Shown piece after piece: positions 32,650 through 42,447 of a DNA stretch of 64,000 nucleotides. The translations under genes and the position numbers were made by a program. The notes below the pieces were generated by a model that saw only the letters and a program-made list of their open reading frames with translations, was not told the DNA's origin and searched no databases. The stretch is from an uncultured Acetatifactor sp. (GTDB lineage: Bacteria; Bacillota; Clostridia; Lachnospirales; Lachnospiraceae): NCBI GenBank assembly GCA_910579755.1, contig CAJTVB010000004.1, positions 1 through 64,000 on the forward strand. The letters are read 5' to 3'. How positions within the stretch are numbered: the stretch's first letter is position 1; each line of letters starts with the position of its first letter.

Positions 32650-34896
32650 ATGCGTAAAATTATTTTGCTTAACAAGGACTGGTATTTTACAAAAGCTGCA
32701 CTGCCCTGCGGCGGGGCGGAAGGAGATTGGGAAGGGGAAGCGGTCACTCTGCCCCATACCTGGAACGCCGAGGACGGACAGGACGGGGGAAACGACTATC
32801 ACCGGGGAAAGTGCTGGTATATGAGAAAGCTGGAGGCCCCGGAGCTGGAGCCGGGTGGAGAAGCCTGGCTGGAGTTCTGCGGCGCCGCTGTGACTGCGGA
32901 GGTGTATTTTAACGGGAAGAAGCTGGCCGTTCATCGGGGAGGATACTCTGCCTTCCGAGTAAATGTGACGGATTTCCTGCAGGAGGAGAATCTGCTGGCA
33001 GTTTCTGTGGATAACAGCGACAATGATCAGGTATATCCCCAGAAGGCGGATTTTACGTTCTACGGTGGACTGTATCGGGAGGTAAAGCTGATCTGTGTCC
33101 CCGGAGTACATTTTGAATTGGGATATAAGGGCGGCCAGGGCATCCGGGTCACTCCCCGTGTGGATTTGGATAAGAAGGCGGCAGAGGTTACTGTAGAGAC
33201 CTGGCAGACAGGGGAAGGACAGGTGACCGTTGCTCTTGACGGGCAGTCAAAGACCGTGACGGCAGAAGGCGGATATGCCCGGGCCGTATTTACAATAGAA
33301 AATGTGCGCCTGTGGGACGGTCCGGAGGATCCCTATCTGTACACGGCGCAGGCGTCGCTTTGGGAGGACACAAAAGATCCGCAGGCTGCAGAGACTTCTC
33401 AGGCTGCAGACACCGTTTCTGTGCGCTTCGGATGTCGGAAGTTTGAGATTGACCCTCAGAAGGGGTTCCTTCTCAACGGGCGAAGCTTTCCCTTAAGGGG
33501 CGTCAGCCGCCATCAGGACCGGAAGGGAGCGGGAAATGCGCTGACGCTGGAAATGCACAAAGAGGATATGGCTCTTGTGCGGGAGATCGGGGCCAATACG
33601 CTGCGCCTGGCCCATTATCAGCATGCCCAGGAATTTTATGACCTGTGCGACGAGAATGGTATTGTGGTTTGGGCTGAAATTCCGTACATTACCATGCATA
33701 TGAAAAACGGCTTGGAGAACACCTTAAGTCAGATGGAGGAGCTGGTGGTACAGTGTTATAATCATCCCTCCATTGCCGTCTGGGGCCTGTCTAATGAGAT
33801 TACGGCCGCGAGTGCGGTAAATGAAGAGCTTCTGGAAATTCATCGAAGGCTTAATGACCTGTGCCACAGACTGGACCCCGGCAGGCCCACTACCATGGCA
33901 AATGTGTTTATGCTGGAGACGGACAGCCCTATTCTGGAGATTCCGGATGTGAACAGCTATAATCTGTATTTTGGCTGGTACCTGGGAGAATTGGAACAGA
34001 ACGATGAATTTTTCGACGAATATCATGCCAAATATCCGGACCGCTGTATAGGCTTTTCAGAATATGGGGCGGATGCCAACCCTCAGTTCCAGTCTTCTGC
34101 GCCGGAAAAGGGGGATTATACGGAAGGCTATCAGGCGCTGTATCATGAACACATGCTGGAAATGATTGAAAAGCGTCCCTGGCTCTGGGCGACTCATGTA
34201 TGGAACATGTTTGACTTTGCGGCTGACGGCCGGGATGAGGGCGGAAAGCACGGGGAAAATCAAAAGGGACTGGTGACCTTTGACCGGAAGACAAAGAAGG
34301 ATGCATTTTACCTGTATAAGGCGGCCTGGAACCGGAAGGAGCCCTTTGTACATCTCTGCGGAAGCCGGTATGTGGACAGGGCTGAGGAGGCAACGGAAAT
34401 CAAGGTCTACTCCAATCAGGAGCAAGTCAGTCTGTTCGTGGACGGGGAGCCTGCAGGAAGCCAGAAAGGAAAGACGGTATTTCGGTTTGAGGTGTCCCTG
34501 AGGGGAGAGCATGTGATCGAGGCCAGAGCCGGGGAGTGCACAGACAGGATCTGTGTCCGCCGGGTGGAGACGCCCAATTTGGATTATCAATATAATAAGC
34601 AGGGAAATGTGGTGAACTGGTTTGACCAGGAGGAAATTGATCCGTCCTGCTTTTCCGTTTCCGATACGCTGGCGGAGATTCGGTCCAATCCCCAGGCAGG
34701 AGCCATTATTGAGGAAATGATGGCCAGGGGAGCGGCTTCCCGGGGGGATGTGGCCGAGAGTGTAAAGGATAATCCCGCCCTGCAGAGGATGATGGGCCGC
34801 ATGACCCTGATCAGTCTGCTGAAGCAGGGAGGAATGGCAGACGAAGAGAGCGTCAGGCAATTAAATCGTATTTTGCAGCAGATTCGAAAGGAGTGA
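32650..34896 (+). CDS. GH2 glycoside hydrolase (beta-galactosidase type)
   Basis: The 748-residue enzyme has the GH2 order: jelly-roll sugar-binding domain (GGYSAFRVNVTDFL; DFTFYGGLYREVKLI), an immunoglobulin-like domain, and a TIM barrel. In the barrel the acid/base Glu383 is in WGLSNEI and the nucleophile Glu471 in IGFSEYGAD. About 100 C-terminal residues form a helical extension (NWFDQEEIDPSCFSVSD onward) known from other Firmicutes GH2 proteins. No signal peptide is present, so it acts in the cytoplasm on imported oligosaccharides. GAGGAGG precedes the ATG. Beta-galactosidase is the likeliest activity, but beta-glucuronidase or mannosidase cannot be excluded. Confidence 0.88.
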   Translation: MRKIILLNKDWYFTKAALPCGGAEGDWEGEAVTLPHTWNAEDGQDGGNDYHRGKCWYMRKLEAPELEPGGEAWLEFCGAAVTAEVYFNGKKLAVHRGGYSAFRVNVTDFLQEENLLAVSVDNSDNDQVYPQKADFTFYGGLYREVKLICVPGVHFELGYKGGQGIRVTPRVDLDKKAAEVTVETWQTGEGQVTVALDGQSKTVTAEGGYARAVFTIENVRLWDGPEDPYLYTAQASLWEDTKDPQAAETSQAADTVSVRFGCRKFEIDPQKGFLLNGRSFPLRGVSRHQDRKGAGNALTLEMHKEDMALVREIGANTLRLAHYQHAQEFYDLCDENGIVVWAEIPYITMHMKNGLENTLSQMEELVVQCYNHPSIAVWGLSNEITAASAVNEELLEIHRRLNDLCHRLDPGRPTTMANVFMLETDSPILEIPDVNSYNLYFGWYLGELEQNDEFFDEYHAKYPDRCIGFSEYGADANPQFQSSAPEKGDYTEGYQALYHEHMLEMIEKRPWLWATHVWNMFDFAADGRDEGGKHGENQKGLVTFDRKTKKDAFYLYKAAWNRKEPFVHLCGSRYVDRAEEATEIKVYSNQEQVSLFVDGEPAGSQKGKTVFRFEVSLRGEHVIEARAGECTDRICVRRVETPNLDYQYNKQGNVVNWFDQEEIDPSCFSVSDTLAEIRSNPQAGAIIEEMMARGAASRGDVAESVKDNPALQRMMGRMTLISLLKQGGMADEESVRQLNRILQQIRKE

Positions 34897-34900
34897 GACT

Positions 34901-35755
34901 ATGCCGCCCATCAAGGCAGTGCAGCAATTTATGCTGGGAACCGTGCTGGGGAACGAAGCCCAGGCACGGGACACCCTGAAAAAGATGAAGGAAGCGGGAT
35001 ATGAGGGGATCGAGCTGTGTGGGTTTATGATCCATCCCGCAGGTTTTATGGTGCGGATGATGACCAAAGCAGCGGGTATGCCCGTAGGCGGAGGAGGGAA
35101 GCTGGACTGGAAAAGGCTGGTTAAGGAATCCGGACTGAAGGTGGTAAGCCTGCATACGGATCTGGGCAGCGTGGAGAGGGACAGTGCCGCCCTGGCGTCA
35201 GAGGCCCGGGAATTCGGTACCAAATATGCGGTGATCACCGGTATGTACCGGTTTGCCTACGGGGAAGAGGCTTCGATCCGGGAGCTGGCCGGACGGCTGA
35301 ATAAGGCCGGAGAAGCCCTGGCGGCGGAAGGAATCCATCTGCTGTACCATAATCATAATTGTGAATTACAGCGGGTGAATTCAAATAAGAAGGCCTATGA
35401 CATTTTGCTGGAGGAGACGGACCCGGAGCTTGTGAATTTTGAATTTGACAGCTACTGGTTTGCAGAGGGCGGAGCCGATCCCCTTTCCTGGATGCAGCGT
35501 CTGGGAGGCCGCATGAAGCTGTGGCATATTAATGACAGAGGAACCAGACTCAGGGGCCAGGCTATGACGCCTATCTTGAAAACGGACAGCGCGGAGCTGG
35601 GGTATGGCAATATGCCCCTGGAAGAGTTGACCGCCCAGGCCCTTCTGGCCGGGGTGGAGGCGGTGGTGTTGGAAAGCCACCGCAACTGGATAGACAAATC
35701 CCCGGTGAAGAGTCTTCAGGTCAGCGCAGAGTTTATGAACCGACATTTTGGATAA
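34901..35755 (+). CDS. TIM-barrel sugar isomerase/epimerase-family protein
   Basis: The 284-residue protein belongs to the xylose-isomerase-like TIM-barrel superfamily (AP_endonuc_2). It shows LKKMKEAGYEGIELCG at the first strand and helix, LLYHNHNCELQR with metal-ligand His, NFEFDSYWFAEGG with Asp, KLWHINDR, and the terminal VVLESHRNW with Glu. Such proteins isomerise or epimerise sugars or cleave 3-keto-glycosides. The gene starts 4 bp after the GH2 stop with AAAGGAG, and is surely co-transcribed with GH2. Its real substrate is unknown. Confidence 0.85.
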   Translation: MPPIKAVQQFMLGTVLGNEAQARDTLKKMKEAGYEGIELCGFMIHPAGFMVRMMTKAAGMPVGGGGKLDWKRLVKESGLKVVSLHTDLGSVERDSAALASEAREFGTKYAVITGMYRFAYGEEASIRELAGRLNKAGEALAAEGIHLLYHNHNCELQRVNSNKKAYDILLEETDPELVNFEFDSYWFAEGGADPLSWMQRLGGRMKLWHINDRGTRLRGQAMTPILKTDSAELGYGNMPLEELTAQALLAGVEAVVLESHRNWIDKSPVKSLQVSAEFMNRHFG

Positions 35756-35763
35756 GAAAGAAA

Positions 35764-37116
35764 TCAGCGGAAGCTTCCTAAATAGGCCAGGCTTTCCTTG
35801 GGATGACGGGTCTGGGTGCTGCGGTCTACGGCGATGAGTCCGAAGGTCATGGAGTACCCTTTCTGCCATTCAAAGTTGTCCATCAGGCTCCAGTGGAAAT
35901 ATCCCCGCACCGGCAGACCGTCCCGGATACAGCGCTGGACACCGGCCAGAGCTTCTTCGATAAAAGCAATACGCCGGGTATCGTCTCCGGTGGCAATGCC
36001 GTTTTCCGTGACGATCAGGTCTCCCGGAAAATCCGCGGATGCTTTCCGGATCACATGCTCCAGAGCCTGAGGATAGAACTCGTAGTTCATCTGGGTCAGC
36101 TCGGCATCCTCCGGAGCGGGAACCTGACCTTCGGGGCCCGTCAGGGAACGGGTGTAGTTCTGCACCCCCAGGAAATCGTCATCTTTAATATAAGGAAGAT
36201 AGTGGGTAAATTCTTCATCCCATTCTTTGGCGGCGGCGGCCTCCCCTCCGGGAAGAGCCTGGATATCATGAAGGCTTAAGGTGAGTCCCACCTGGATGTG
36301 GGGGCAGAGCTCTCGGATTGCCTTGCGGGCCGCCTGATGGGCCAGGCAGACGATTTTATCTCCTTCAGGGGTACGCATGGAAGTGAAATTTTCCACTTTT
36401 TCCACGCCGAATACCTTCAGATTTTCTGCGGCGGCTTCTTTTTGTCCGGCCAGCATTTTTTCCAGATTAATACCTACCTGGACCGAGCCGTCGCTGTCGT
36501 CTTTTCGGGAGACCGGCTGTCCGGAGGATTCCGCCGGGGCGCCGCTGCTCATATTCTGGGAAGAAGCCTGGGCCCTGGCGGCCTGAGCCATCATCTGCTG
36601 CATATAGCGTTTGGCGATGGCGGCTACCTGAATTCCCATGTTAGCTTCATTGATGGTGCAGATGTAACGCAGCTGGCTCCCAAGCTTTCCTACGATATAG
36701 CGCACATAGCGGGCGAAGTATTCCACTGTGGATTCCGCCTCCCAGCCGCCTTTGCTTATGAGCCAGGCAGGACTGGAAAAATGATGAAGGGTTACAACAG
36801 GCTCCAGGCCATGCTCCTTACAGCATCGGATCACGTCCAGATAATGCTCGGCCTGAGCATCGTCGAAGGCTCCTTCGCTGGGTTCGATGCGGGCCCACTC
36901 CACGGAGAACCGATAAGCGTTCAGGCCGGCCTGAGCCATAAGCCGGATATCCTCCTGATAACGGTTGTAATGATCCACTGCGTCCAGAGAGGGTTCCGTA
37001 AAGCTGGTGTGCTCCATTTGCTCCATGGCCCAGTAATCGCTGTGCGTGTTGTTGCCTTCCACCTGGTGTGCCGCGGTGGCGGCGCCCAGCAGGAAGTCCG
37101 ATGAAAATTTGTCCAT
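35764..37116 (-). CDS. GH1 glycoside hydrolase (beta-glucosidase type)
   Basis: The 450-residue enzyme starts MDKFSSDFLLGAATAAHQVE, the usual GH1 opening. The acid/base Glu157 is in YICTINEAN and the nucleophile Glu371 in LIVTENGIA, followed by RGYFHWSLMDNFEWQKGY near the end. An unusual Ala/Ser/Gln-rich insertion (about residues 165-255) follows the acid/base strand and is largely low-complexity. GAAAGGA precedes ATG 37116; the upstream continuation of the frame is not needed. The gene is convergent with the TIM-barrel gene and divergent from GH43. It is probably cytoplasmic, acting on beta-linked disaccharides or 6-phospho-glycosides. Confidence 0.85.
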   Translation of the reverse strand: MDKFSSDFLLGAATAAHQVEGNNTHSDYWAMEQMEHTSFTEPSLDAVDHYNRYQEDIRLMAQAGLNAYRFSVEWARIEPSEGAFDDAQAEHYLDVIRCCKEHGLEPVVTLHHFSSPAWLISKGGWEAESTVEYFARYVRYIVGKLGSQLRYICTINEANMGIQVAAIAKRYMQQMMAQAARAQASSQNMSSGAPAESSGQPVSRKDDSDGSVQVGINLEKMLAGQKEAAAENLKVFGVEKVENFTSMRTPEGDKIVCLAHQAARKAIRELCPHIQVGLTLSLHDIQALPGGEAAAAKEWDEEFTHYLPYIKDDDFLGVQNYTRSLTGPEGQVPAPEDAELTQMNYEFYPQALEHVIRKASADFPGDLIVTENGIATGDDTRRIAFIEEALAGVQRCIRDGLPVRGYFHWSLMDNFEWQKGYSMTFGLIAVDRSTQTRHPKESLAYLGSFR

Positions 37117-37244
37117 AATTATATCCTTTCCGCTATGCCTGTAAATGGCTGAGCTGTCACTGCTGTGCACCGGAGCATAAGCAGCTGCAAACCCGGGGAA
37201 CAGTAACTTTAATATCAGAATACCAGAAAATGTAATACAGGGCA

Positions 37245-37273
37245 TTAAAAAATCAATGATTATGTTATATAAT
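37245..37273 (+). promoter_or_regulatory. Promoter candidate before GH43 gene
   Basis: TTAAAA (37245-37250) and TATAAT (37268-37273) are 17 bp apart, 59 bp before the GH43 start codon. The -10 is perfect and the -35 weak, consistent with dependence on an activator such as the AraC-type regulators of this locus. Confidence 0.5.
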
Positions 37274-37331
37274 TAATTGTAAGCTTTGAGCGCCCGGTAA
37301 CAAACGGTTTTCAGGAGAAGGAGGAAGCACT

Positions 37332-39143
37332 ATGAAGTATTTTTGCAATCCGGTGAATATCAATTACCGGTATCAGTTTAACGCAGATCCCCGCATGTCC
37401 AGGCTGCAGATCTGCCGGGAGGCGGCGGATCCGTCCATGATCTGCTTTCAGGGAAGGTATTATATTTTTGCATCCATGAATCTCAGCGTGTGGGTGTCGG
37501 AGGATCTGGCGCACTGGGAGAGTTACAGGCTTCCGGAAAATCTGCCGCTGTATGACTACGCGCCGGATGTGAGAGTGGTGGGAGAGTATGTGTATTTCTG
37601 CGCCTCCAAACGGGGAGAGAACTGTAATTATTACCGAACCAGGGATATTTTGAAGGGACCCTATGAGGAGATTCCCGGAACCTTTGATTTCTGGGATCCC
37701 AATCTGTTTGCGGACGAGGACGGAAGGATCTATTTTTACTGGGGCTGTTCCAACATGACGCCTATCTGGGGCGTGGAGCTGGACCCGGAGACCATGCGGC
37801 CCCTGGGGGAGCGCCGGGAATTGATCCACGGGGATCCCTGGAGCATCGGCTATGAGCGGGTGGGGGAGGATCACTGTAGGTTCCCGAAATCGGAGGAGGA
37901 AGTGGAGGCGGCCATGGAGGAATTTTTCCGTTCCCAGAGCGCTGTGGGCAGGGACCAGATGCCGCCGGAGTACCTGCCCATGATTCGTGGAATGCTCAGT
38001 GACAAGCCCTATATTGAAGGCCCCTGGATGGATAAGCATCAGGGAAAATATTATCTGCAGTATGCCTGTCCGGGAACCCAGTACAATATTTACGCCGACG
38101 GTGTCTATGTGAGCGATTCGCCTCTGGGGCCCTTTACCCTGGCGGACAACAATCCCTATTCCTATAAGCCCGGGGGCTTCCTGCCCGGGGCGGGCCATGG
38201 CTCCACCATGCGGGACATGCAGGGGAAGCTGTGGCATACCTCCACCATGCGGATCAGCAAAAATCACCAGTTTGAACGCCGGGTGGGGATCTGGCCGGCG
38301 GGCTTTGACGCCGACGGGGAGCTTTTCTGCAACCAGCGCTACGGAGACTGGCCCATGGCGGTGGAGGAAGGCAGGCTGGATCCCTGGAGGGATCCCGAAT
38401 GGTATCTGCTGAGCTTCAAAAAGCCGGCGTCTGCCTCATCCTGGAGGGAGGGGAAGGAGCCGGCACGGGCTGTGGACGAAAATGTGCAGACCTGGTGGCA
38501 GGCGGCGTCCTCCGGAGAGGGAGAGTGGCTGCAGGTAGATTTGGAGGAGATCTGCAGAGTTCATGGGGTGCAGATTAATTTTGCGGATGATGGCATTGAC
38601 ATTCCTGTACCGGGAGAAATCCGCGGAACCACCCAGGCCCGCTACATCGATGAAAAGGATTATTATACCCGGTGGATTCTGGAAGGGTCTGCGGACGGAA
38701 AGGAGTACTTTACAATAGAAGACAAGTGGGAGGCGGAGACGGATCTGTCCCATGATCTGGTGGTGCGGGAGGAGGGACTTTTGGTTCGCTTCCTGAAGCT
38801 TACCGTCAGGGAAGTGCCCTACGGACAGCGGCCCTGCATCTCCGGTCTGCGGATCTTTGGCTGCGGCAATGGAGAGAAGCCGGCAGCGCCGGAATTTGAA
38901 GCAGTGCGGGAAAACGATCTGGACATGAAGGTCGTGATCCGGGGAGAGGGCGCCCTGGGCTTCAACATTTTGTGGGGCAGCAGCCCGGAGAAGCTTTACC
39001 ACAGCTATATGACCTTTGACCAAGAGCAGCATGTCAAGGCGCTGGTCAAGGGCCGGGAGTACTATGTGAGGGTGGACGCCTTCAACGAAAACGGGATCAC
39101 CCAGGGGAACACCATAAAGCTTTATTCCTTTTGCCGGCGGTAG
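37332..39143 (+). CDS. GH43-like glycosidase with F5/8C-type C-terminal domain
   Basis: The 603-residue protein has a five-bladed beta-propeller catalytic part to about residue 345, with the candidate catalytic acids in EAADPSMI (base), FDFWDPNLFADEDG (modulator) and DKPYIEGPWM (acid). Residues about 360-520 resemble a discoidin or F5/8C carbohydrate-binding domain (WWQAASSGEGEWLQVDLEEI), and a short fibronectin-III-like end follows. No signal peptide is visible, so it is probably cytoplasmic. GAGAAGGAGG lies before ATG 37332. The substrate may be an arabinoside, xyloside or galactoside. The stop overlaps the convergent regulator gene by 22 bp. Confidence 0.85.
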   Translation: MKYFCNPVNINYRYQFNADPRMSRLQICREAADPSMICFQGRYYIFASMNLSVWVSEDLAHWESYRLPENLPLYDYAPDVRVVGEYVYFCASKRGENCNYYRTRDILKGPYEEIPGTFDFWDPNLFADEDGRIYFYWGCSNMTPIWGVELDPETMRPLGERRELIHGDPWSIGYERVGEDHCRFPKSEEEVEAAMEEFFRSQSAVGRDQMPPEYLPMIRGMLSDKPYIEGPWMDKHQGKYYLQYACPGTQYNIYADGVYVSDSPLGPFTLADNNPYSYKPGGFLPGAGHGSTMRDMQGKLWHTSTMRISKNHQFERRVGIWPAGFDADGELFCNQRYGDWPMAVEEGRLDPWRDPEWYLLSFKKPASASSWREGKEPARAVDENVQTWWQAASSGEGEWLQVDLEEICRVHGVQINFADDGIDIPVPGEIRGTTQARYIDEKDYYTRWILEGSADGKEYFTIEDKWEAETDLSHDLVVREEGLLVRFLKLTVREVPYGQRPCISGLRIFGCGNGEKPAAPEFEAVRENDLDMKVVIRGEGALGFNILWGSSPEKLYHSYMTFDQEQHVKALVKGREYYVRVDAFNENGITQGNTIKLYSFCRR

Positions 39144-41326
39144 TCTCCGGGGGTGATGCCGGAATACTTTTTAAATAATCTGCGGAATGTGATATCACTT
39201 TCATAGCCTGCGGTCCTGGCGACTTCGTTGACGGACATGTCCGTCTCCGCCAGCAGACTGCAGGCATATTCTATTCTCTTTCGATTGACATAATCCAGAA
39301 AATTATAATCGGTGATCTGCTTGATCCGACGGCTGATGCTGCTCTCCGACATCTGGAAAGCCTCCGATAGCTTGCTCAGGGACAGATCCTCATCATACAA
39401 ATGAAGCGTCAGGTAGTCCATCAAGGTTTGGGCGGAATTTTGAAGCTGCTGTTCCTTCTGTTCCTGGGAATTTTGTTCCAGCCGGTCACAGGCCAGAAGG
39501 GCGAGATGCTTCAGCTCATCCAGTGCGCCGGGCTGATCCGGTGTCCAGGAGCGCAATGGGTCTTGATTCCAGGCGCCTCCGGTTTCCTTTTCCGCTCTGG
39601 AAACGGCAGCCAGAAGCTGATCTCTGGCGTAGGTCAGATGCTCCTTTTTGACAGGGCCGCAGCAGCATATGGACTGAAAATACAGAGTCAGATTATTCCT
39701 GGCTTCTGCGGCCTGCCCGGCGCCGAAGGAGGCCGGCAGAGATTTCAGACAGGAGGGTGCAGTCAGCTCCAGGGCGCCGGAGGCTTCCAGCTGTTTCCAG
39801 AAAATTCCCCGGCAGGAGGGATCCGGAGGCAGATACTCCAGGGCACGGCGGGACTGCTGACAGGCCATGCCCAGCTGTTCCAGGCGGTCTGCGGTGTCGC
39901 TGACGCCCAGAAAAGCGTTTGGGGTAATCCGGGTCAGCAGGTCCAAAAGCCGGGAGCAGGCCTGCATACAATCCTGGGGAGTGGGAGCACTGATGAGAAA
40001 AATACCCAGGTGCTTTCGGTAGGTCACATACAGACAGCCAGTGTGGGTGTTCCTGGTTTCCAGAGCCAGACTCATAAGGAATTCCTGTGAGGCGCAGTCT
40101 GTTAGAATACAGCAGCATACATGGCTGGGATAATGAAATTCCACCCCCAGCCGCTGCAGACCGGGAAGAATGGCGGTCCGGGGCAGGGAGCCCTCCAGAA
40201 GCTCCAGCAGAAGGCTGTTGACCAGCAGAGGTCTGTAGATCAACAGCTGTTCCTCCAGAAGAGACTTGTCCTCGAAAATAGAACTGATGGCGGATTTTAA
40301 GGCCTCATATTCTATGACCCGGTCAGCAGCCTGGTGGCCGGAGCTGCTGACAATGGAGGCCAGCTCCCGGATAGGGGCATAGCTTTTCCGGCAGAGGGCA
40401 TGGGCCAGGGGAAGGCCCAGGATCAGCAGCAGAATGCTCAGACCGCACACGGTCCACAGTATGGAGCGGAAGCGCTTTTCCAGAAAGCTCTTGGAATAGC
40501 CGGTGAAACCGATCCAGCCGGAAAGGCTTCCGGTACTGCTCTGGAAATGATCGTCTGTGCTCAGACAGGAAAAGAGCGCAGACGAGTTGTCCGGCTCTGT
40601 CGGGCCGCCGGTCACAATCGGACGGCCTGCGGAGTCGAAAAGATAAAATTCCATATCCTGATTATTTAACAACAATCTTATATCTTCCCGCATCTGGCGC
40701 TCGTCCAGCAAGATGAAAAGATTGCCGTAGCGGGTGCCGTTGCCGTTGATGACGGACAGGGCAAGAAGAGGATGCTGAGGCGTATCGGTTTCCTCCACGG
40801 CGCCCTTGGGAAGAAACAGGAAGCTGCCGGAGCTGATAGGCCTCAGATATTCGGAAAATATGCTGGGGCTCATGTTGAAGATACTCTGATAAAAGCTTTC
40901 CAGGGTCATAGTACCATTATCGGAGATCACAAATTGCTTGTTATACAGATAAACGTTCAGAGTGGCGGCAAAGCGGTTCAGAGCTTTGGCGGACACCAGA
41001 TCATGCTGAGCGGCAAAAAGCGTGGTGGAATCCAGCAGAGAGAAATCCAGGTCTGTGGCGGCATTGGAATACAAGCTTAACAGCCGCTCGTTCTGACCCA
41101 CGCTGGCGGCCAGCTTTTGACAGGCGGCCAGCTGGTCGTCTGCATAGTAGGCCAGGTTGGAAGCCGCCTGCAGAGCACTTTCCCTGCAGGCAGCAAAATC
41201 CTGGCGGCAGATCAGCAGGCCCGCCATAAGGAGAAGTAACAGTGCGGTAGCCGTGTACAGGATATAATTATGTAGAAACATGCGACGATAGGTATTGGAA
41301 TGTCTAAAAAGGTGGATCGCTTTCAT
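39122..41326 (-). CDS. Membrane-bound AraC-type sensor-regulator
   Basis: The 734-residue protein joins a transmembrane sensor to a DNA-binding end. The first membrane helix is LYTATALLLLLMAGLLI, an extracellular domain of about 220 residues follows, then a second helix ILWTVCGLSILLLILGL, a cytoplasmic domain, and a C-terminal double helix-turn-helix (LSLSKLSEAFQMSESSISRR; SVNEVARTAGYESDITFRRL). Such one-component regulators detect extracellular sugars. It lies 76 bp after nagB on the same strand and probably shares its transcript. Position suggests control of the solute-binding-protein operon that diverges from nagB. Confidence 0.85.
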   Translation of the reverse strand: MKAIHLFRHSNTYRRMFLHNYILYTATALLLLLMAGLLICRQDFAACRESALQAASNLAYYADDQLAACQKLAASVGQNERLLSLYSNAATDLDFSLLDSTTLFAAQHDLVSAKALNRFAATLNVYLYNKQFVISDNGTMTLESFYQSIFNMSPSIFSEYLRPISSGSFLFLPKGAVEETDTPQHPLLALSVINGNGTRYGNLFILLDERQMREDIRLLLNNQDMEFYLFDSAGRPIVTGGPTEPDNSSALFSCLSTDDHFQSSTGSLSGWIGFTGYSKSFLEKRFRSILWTVCGLSILLLILGLPLAHALCRKSYAPIRELASIVSSSGHQAADRVIEYEALKSAISSIFEDKSLLEEQLLIYRPLLVNSLLLELLEGSLPRTAILPGLQRLGVEFHYPSHVCCCILTDCASQEFLMSLALETRNTHTGCLYVTYRKHLGIFLISAPTPQDCMQACSRLLDLLTRITPNAFLGVSDTADRLEQLGMACQQSRRALEYLPPDPSCRGIFWKQLEASGALELTAPSCLKSLPASFGAGQAAEARNNLTLYFQSICCCGPVKKEHLTYARDQLLAAVSRAEKETGGAWNQDPLRSWTPDQPGALDELKHLALLACDRLEQNSQEQKEQQLQNSAQTLMDYLTLHLYDEDLSLSKLSEAFQMSESSISRRIKQITDYNFLDYVNRKRIEYACSLLAETDMSVNEVARTAGYESDITFRRLFKKYSGITPGDYRRQKE

Positions 41327-41402
41327 AAAAGTCTCCTTGGTATCATACGGCCGGCTCCGGGCGCCCCCTTTGCCATCTCAGACATCCTTGGGAGATATCG
41401 TT

Positions 41403-42128
41403 TTATCTGTCTTTGATCAGAGAGGCGGAGTCTTCATCCAGGAACAAGTCAAAGCAGGGGTGCGTCTTTAACAGAGTGGCGGGAATCATGGGATCAGTAT
41501 CATTTGCCAGGGTGTCCGCCACAGCCTGGGCTTTCACCTTGTGGGGCACTGCGGAGATAATGTGGCGGCACTGCATAATCTGCCATGGGGTCATGGAGAT
41601 GGCCTGGGCGGGCACATCCGCTGTGGTGGGAAACCATCCTTCCCCTACCTGCTGCTGCTTACAGCGCTCGTTTAGGTTTACCACAATGTAGCAGTCCTTT
41701 GTGCCAAAGTCTGCCGGAGGGTCGTTAAAGGCAATGTGGGCGTTTTCCCCGATGCCGATGAGTCCTACATCCACAGGAGATTTCCGCACCTGGGCGGTGA
41801 GCCTGGGGATGGAATCCGGATTACCGTCCACCAGGTAATAGTCCTTCAGTGATACCTTCGCCAAAAACCGCTCTTTCAGGTATTTGCGGAAGCTTGCCGG
41901 GTGGGTTTCCGGCAGATTTACATATTCATCCAGGTGGAACATAGTGACCCGGCTCCAGTCTATATCCTCTTTGACCAGGGCTTCCAGCGTCTCGAACTGG
42001 GAGCTTCCGGTGGACAGGATCAGGCGGGCTTCTCCTCTTTCCTGTATGGCCTGTCGAAGTAAAGAAGCGGTCAGAGCGGCAGCTTTTTCTCCCAGCAGGC
42101 CGGGGGTGCTTTCAATGTGTAAATTCAT
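41403..42128 (-). CDS. nagB: Glucosamine-6-phosphate deaminase
   Basis: The 241-residue enzyme converts glucosamine-6-phosphate to fructose-6-phosphate and ammonia. It shows RLILSTGSSQFETLEAL, TMFHLDEYVNLPETHPASF with the catalytic Asp and the general base, GLIGIGENAHIAFNDPP with active-site residues, and the downstream helical region. AAGGAGG lies directly upstream on this strand. It pairs functionally with NagA at 51204-52388, giving a complete GlcNAc-6-phosphate to fructose-6-phosphate path in this locus. It is divergent from the sugar-binding protein gene. Confidence 0.9.
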   Translation of the reverse strand: MNLHIESTPGLLGEKAAALTASLLRQAIQERGEARLILSTGSSQFETLEALVKEDIDWSRVTMFHLDEYVNLPETHPASFRKYLKERFLAKVSLKDYYLVDGNPDSIPRLTAQVRKSPVDVGLIGIGENAHIAFNDPPADFGTKDCYIVVNLNERCKQQQVGEGWFPTTADVPAQAISMTPWQIMQCRHIISAVPHKVKAQAVADTLANDTDPMIPATLLKTHPCFDLFLDEDSASLIKDR

Positions 42129-42323
42129 GGGGAACCTCCTTAGATTTTTACAATGTATTTTATTTAGTTGTTTCCATATTTCATTATATTATGAATGAGG
42201 CAGGGGGCGCAACAAACCGTTCTTGTGGAAGATACAATTTTTGTGGGAGAACAGAAAAGTGCGCAATATAAACAGAATAATTGTATATTTTGATAGAAAT
42301 ATATGCTGTGCAAAAATGGATTG

Positions 42324-42352
42324 TTGTGTAAAACGTGGAAAGAATATATGAT
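42324..42352 (+). promoter_or_regulatory. Promoter candidate of sugar-uptake operon
   Basis: TTGTGT (42324-42329) and TATGAT (42347-42352) are 17 bp apart, about 95 bp before the solute-binding-protein start. The 42129-42447 gap between divergent nagB and the uptake operon is AT-rich near nagB and shows no gene. Confidence 0.5.
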
Positions 42353-42447
42353 AAACTCAGTTTTGATAAGCTCTGCGTGAGCATATCGACCAAGAGACGG
42401 GCGGACCAGTGGGGCTGTACGTTTTCAAAAGTAAAGGAGGTAATTAT

